In this document: piece by piece, positions 61,444 through 64,000 of the stretch
How the letters are laid out: each line of letters begins with the position of its first letter
Position numbering within the stretch: the first letter of the stretch is position 1
NCBI GenBank assembly: GCA_949130485.1
Contig: OX422202.1
Location: forward strand, 5,387,216 to 5,451,215
DNA: 64,000 bases
Direction: 5' to 3'
From: Agelas oroides
Taxonomy: Eukaryota > Porifera > Demospongiae > Agelasida > Agelasidae
Program-made: the position numbers and the translations under genes
The notes under the pieces: generated by a model
Database searches by the model: none
What the model was told of the DNA's origin: nothing
The model's input: only the letters and a program-made list of their open reading frames with translations

Positions 61444-64000
61444 CCTTGGTAGTGTGTAGTAGAGTCATGTAGAATGAAGTAGAGCCATGGTAGAATGAAG
61501 TGCAGCATTGGTAGAACGAAGTAGAGCCATGGTAGAATATAGTAAAGCCAAGGTAGAATGAAGTAGAGCCATGGTAGTGTCTAGTAGAGTCATGTAGAAT
61601 GAAGTAGAGCCATGGTAGAATGAAGTAGAGCTATGGTAGAATGAAGAAGAGCCAAGGTTGAATGAAATAGAGCTATGGTAGAATATAGTAGAACCATGGT
61701 AGAATGGAGTAGAGCCTTGGTAGTGTGTAGTAGAGTCATGCAGAATGAAGTAGAACCATGGTAGAATGAAGTAGATCCATGGTAGAATGAAGTAGAGCCA
61801 TGGTAGAATGTAGTAGAGCTATGGTAGAATTGCGTAGAGCCATGGTAGTGTGTAGTATAGTCATGTAGAATGAAGTAGAACCATGGTACAATGAAGTAGA
61901 GCCATGGTAGAATGAAGTAGAGCCATGGTAGAATATAGTAGAGGATGGTAGAATGCAGTAGAGCCATTGTAGTGTGTACTAGAGTCATGTCGAATGAAGT
62001 AGAGCCATGATAGAATGAAGTAGAGCAATGGTAGAATGAAGTAGAGCCATGGTAGAATATAATAGAGCCATGGTAGAATGGAGTAGAGCCATGGTTGTGT
62101 GTAGTAGAGTCATGTCGAATGAAGTAGAGCAATGATAGAATGAAGTAGAGCCATGGTAGAATGAAGTAGAGCGATGGTAGAATGTAGTAGAGCCAATTTA
62201 GAATGGAGTAGAGCCATGGTAGTGTGTAGTAGAGTCACGTAGAATAAAGTAGAGTCATGTAGAATGAAGTACAGCGATGGTAGAATGAAGTAGAGCCATG
62301 GTAGAATGAAGTAGTGCCATGGTAGAATATAGTAGAGCCATGGTAGTATGGAGTAGAGCCATGGTAGTGTGTAGTAGAGTCATGTTGAATGAAGTAGAGC
62401 CATGGTACAATGAAGTAGAGCCATGGTAGAATGAAGTAGAGCCATGGTAGAATGAAGAGTCATGGTAGAATATAGTAGAGGATGGTAGAATGGAGTAGAG
62501 CCATTGTAATATGTAGTAGAGTAATGTCGAATGAAGTAGAGCCATGGTAGAATGAAGTAGAGCAATGGTAGAATGAAGTAGAGCCATGGTAGAATATAGT
62601 AGAGCCATGGTAGAATGGAGTAGAGCCATGGTAGTGGTAGTAGAGTCATGTCGAATGAAGTAGAGCAATGGTAGAATGAAGTAGAGCCATGGTAGAATGA
62701 AGTAGAGCCATGGTAGAATATAGTAGAGCCATGGTAGAATGGAGTAGTGCCATGGTAGTGTGTAGTAGAGTGATGTAGAATGAAGTAGAGTAATGAAGTA
62801 CAACCATGGTAGAATGAAGTAGAGCCATGGTAGAATGAAGTAGAGCCATGGTAAAATATAGTAGAGCCATGGTAGTATGGAGTAGAGCAATGGTAGTGGG
62901 TAGTAGAGTCATGTAGAATGAAGTAGAGCAATGGTAGAATGAAGTAGAGACATGGTAGAATGAAGTAGAGCCATGGTAGAATGAAGTAGAGATATGGTAG
63001 AATATAGTAGAGCCACAGTAGAATGGAGTAGAGAAATTTTAGTGTGTAGTAGAGTCATGTAGAATGAAGTAGAGCCATGGTAGAATGAAGTAGAGCAATG
63101 GTAGAATGAAGTAGAGCGATGGTAGAATATAGTAGAGCCATGGTAGAATGGAGTAGAGCCACGGTAGTGGGTAGTAGAGTGATGTAGAATGAAGTAGAGC
63201 CATGGTACAATGACGTAGAGCCATGGTAGAATGAAGTAGAGCCATGGTAGAATATAGTAGAGCCATGATAGAATGGAGTAGAGCCATGGTAGTGTGTAGT
63301 AGAGTCATGTACAATGAAGTAGAGCCATGGTAGTGTGTAGTAGAGTCATGTAGAATGAAGAAGAACCATGGTAGAATGAAGTAGAGCTATGGTAGAATGA
63401 AGTAGAGCTATGGTAGAATGAAGTAGAGCCATGGAAGAATGAAATAGAGCTATGGTAGAATATAGTAGAACCATGGTAGAATGGAGTAGAGCCTTGGTAG
63501 TGTGTTGAAGAGTCATATAGAATGAAGTAGAGCCATGGTAGAATGAAGTAGAGCCATGGTAGGATATAGTAGAGCTATGGTAGAATGGAGTAGAGCCACG
63601 GTAGTGGGTAGTAGAGTCATGTAGAATGAAGTAGAGCCATGATTGAATGACGTAGAGCCACGGTAGAATAAAGTAGAACCATGGTAGAATATAGTAGAGC
63701 CATGATAGAATGGAGTAGAGCCATGGTAGTGTGTAGTAGAGTCATGCAGAATGCAGTAGAGCCATGGTAGAATGAAGTAGAGCCATGGTAGAATTAAGTA
63801 GAGCCATGGTAGAATGAAGTAGAGCCATGGTAGAATATAGTAGAGCCATGATAGAATGGAGTAGAGCCATGGTAGTGTGTAGTAGAGTCATGTACAATGA
63901 TGTAGAGCCATTGTAGAAGGAAGTAGAGCCATGGTAAAATGAAGTAGAGCCATGGTAGAATATAGTATAGCCATGGTAGAATGGAGTAGAGCCATGGTAG
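61444..64000 (+). repeat. Recent segmental duplicate, right copy
   Basis: Partner of 53,755-56,332; it continues past the end of the window, so its true length is unknown. Near identity points to a very recent unequal exchange, or to an assembly duplication of one haplotype. Confidence 0.85.

Larger units (their letters stand above)
53372..64000 (+). repeat. Satellite block 5, purine-rich unit on plus strand, runs off the window
   Basis: At least 10.6 kb. Its first 350 bp parallel the start of block 3 (GAAATAGAGCTATGG units, a GAACCATGG unit, a GCCTTGG or GACTTGG unit), but the hAT-like element is absent where block 3 has it. Variants GAAATAGAGC, GAACCATGG, GCCTTGG and GCGATGG are much more frequent than in blocks 1 and 3, so this block has homogenised separately. 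Confidence 0.96.

Noticed and set aside
20401-64000. Dozens of 60-230-codon frames with LLHSTMA, FYHGSTS or ILPWLYF repeats
   Set aside because: They follow directly from a stop-free 21-bp satellite unit, occur in several frames at once, always on the pyrimidine-rich strand, and start and stop at unit variants. No gene structure or conserved domain.
20401-64000. CRISPR array
   Set aside because: Repeats are directly adjacent with no unique spacers, and the context is eukaryotic with spliced genes.

Overview
The window looks like nuclear DNA of an invertebrate animal. It has spliced genes with GT-AG introns, an animal-type PDZ/coiled-coil trafficking protein of the GOPC (PIST/CAL) family, a phase 1-1 immunoglobulin exon, long CA microsatellites, several families of small inverted-repeat DNA transposons and a very large satellite array. 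The general look (short introns, many MITEs) would suit an early-branching marine animal such as a sponge, but nothing here fixes the species.

Layout. (1) 1-787: a tandem minisatellite of 31-bp units, with older degenerate relatives to about 1,215. (2) 788-12,763: gene-poor sequence with microsatellites, fold-back elements and dispersed repeats. They include a short inverted-repeat element family with 9-bp target duplications, a TA-flanked element, and a nested fold-back complex at 10,425-11,701. Two weak minus-strand first-exon candidates lie at 9,701-10,290. (3) 12,764-19,079: a plus-strand gene region in seven exons. Exons 1-2 encode about 200 unrecognised residues plus one Ig domain. Exons 3-7 encode a clear GOPC orthologue (N-terminal helix, coiled coils, PDZ, long Ser/Thr-rich tail). 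All splice phases fit, so the seven exons read as one 934-residue frame; a separate GOPC of 630 residues starting at 14,983 is the alternative. A 260-bp MITE sits in the intron between the two parts.

(4) About 19,588-64,000 (at least 44.4 kb, running off the window): one satellite built from a 21-bp unit, itself an 11-mer plus a 10-mer that each end in GTAG, so TAG recurs every 10-11 bp. The units form variable higher-order repeats punctuated by a 20-bp variant. The array changes orientation four times (near 30,705, 38,734, 44,315 and 53,367), and the junctions are themselves duplicated, so the array is a duplicated set of large inverted repeats. A 658-bp hAT-like non-autonomous element with 8-bp target duplications inserted once and was then copied with the satellite (23,314 and 39,436). 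Further copying is visible at about 0.9, 1.6, 2.4 and 7.7 kb. The dozens of long reading frames in the array are by-products of a stop-free 21-bp unit, not genes.

The only confident protein gene is GOPC, expected at the Golgi where its PDZ domain sorts membrane-protein tails. The most notable signals are the possible Ig-GOPC fusion and the alternating-orientation satellite with helical-repeat periodicity.
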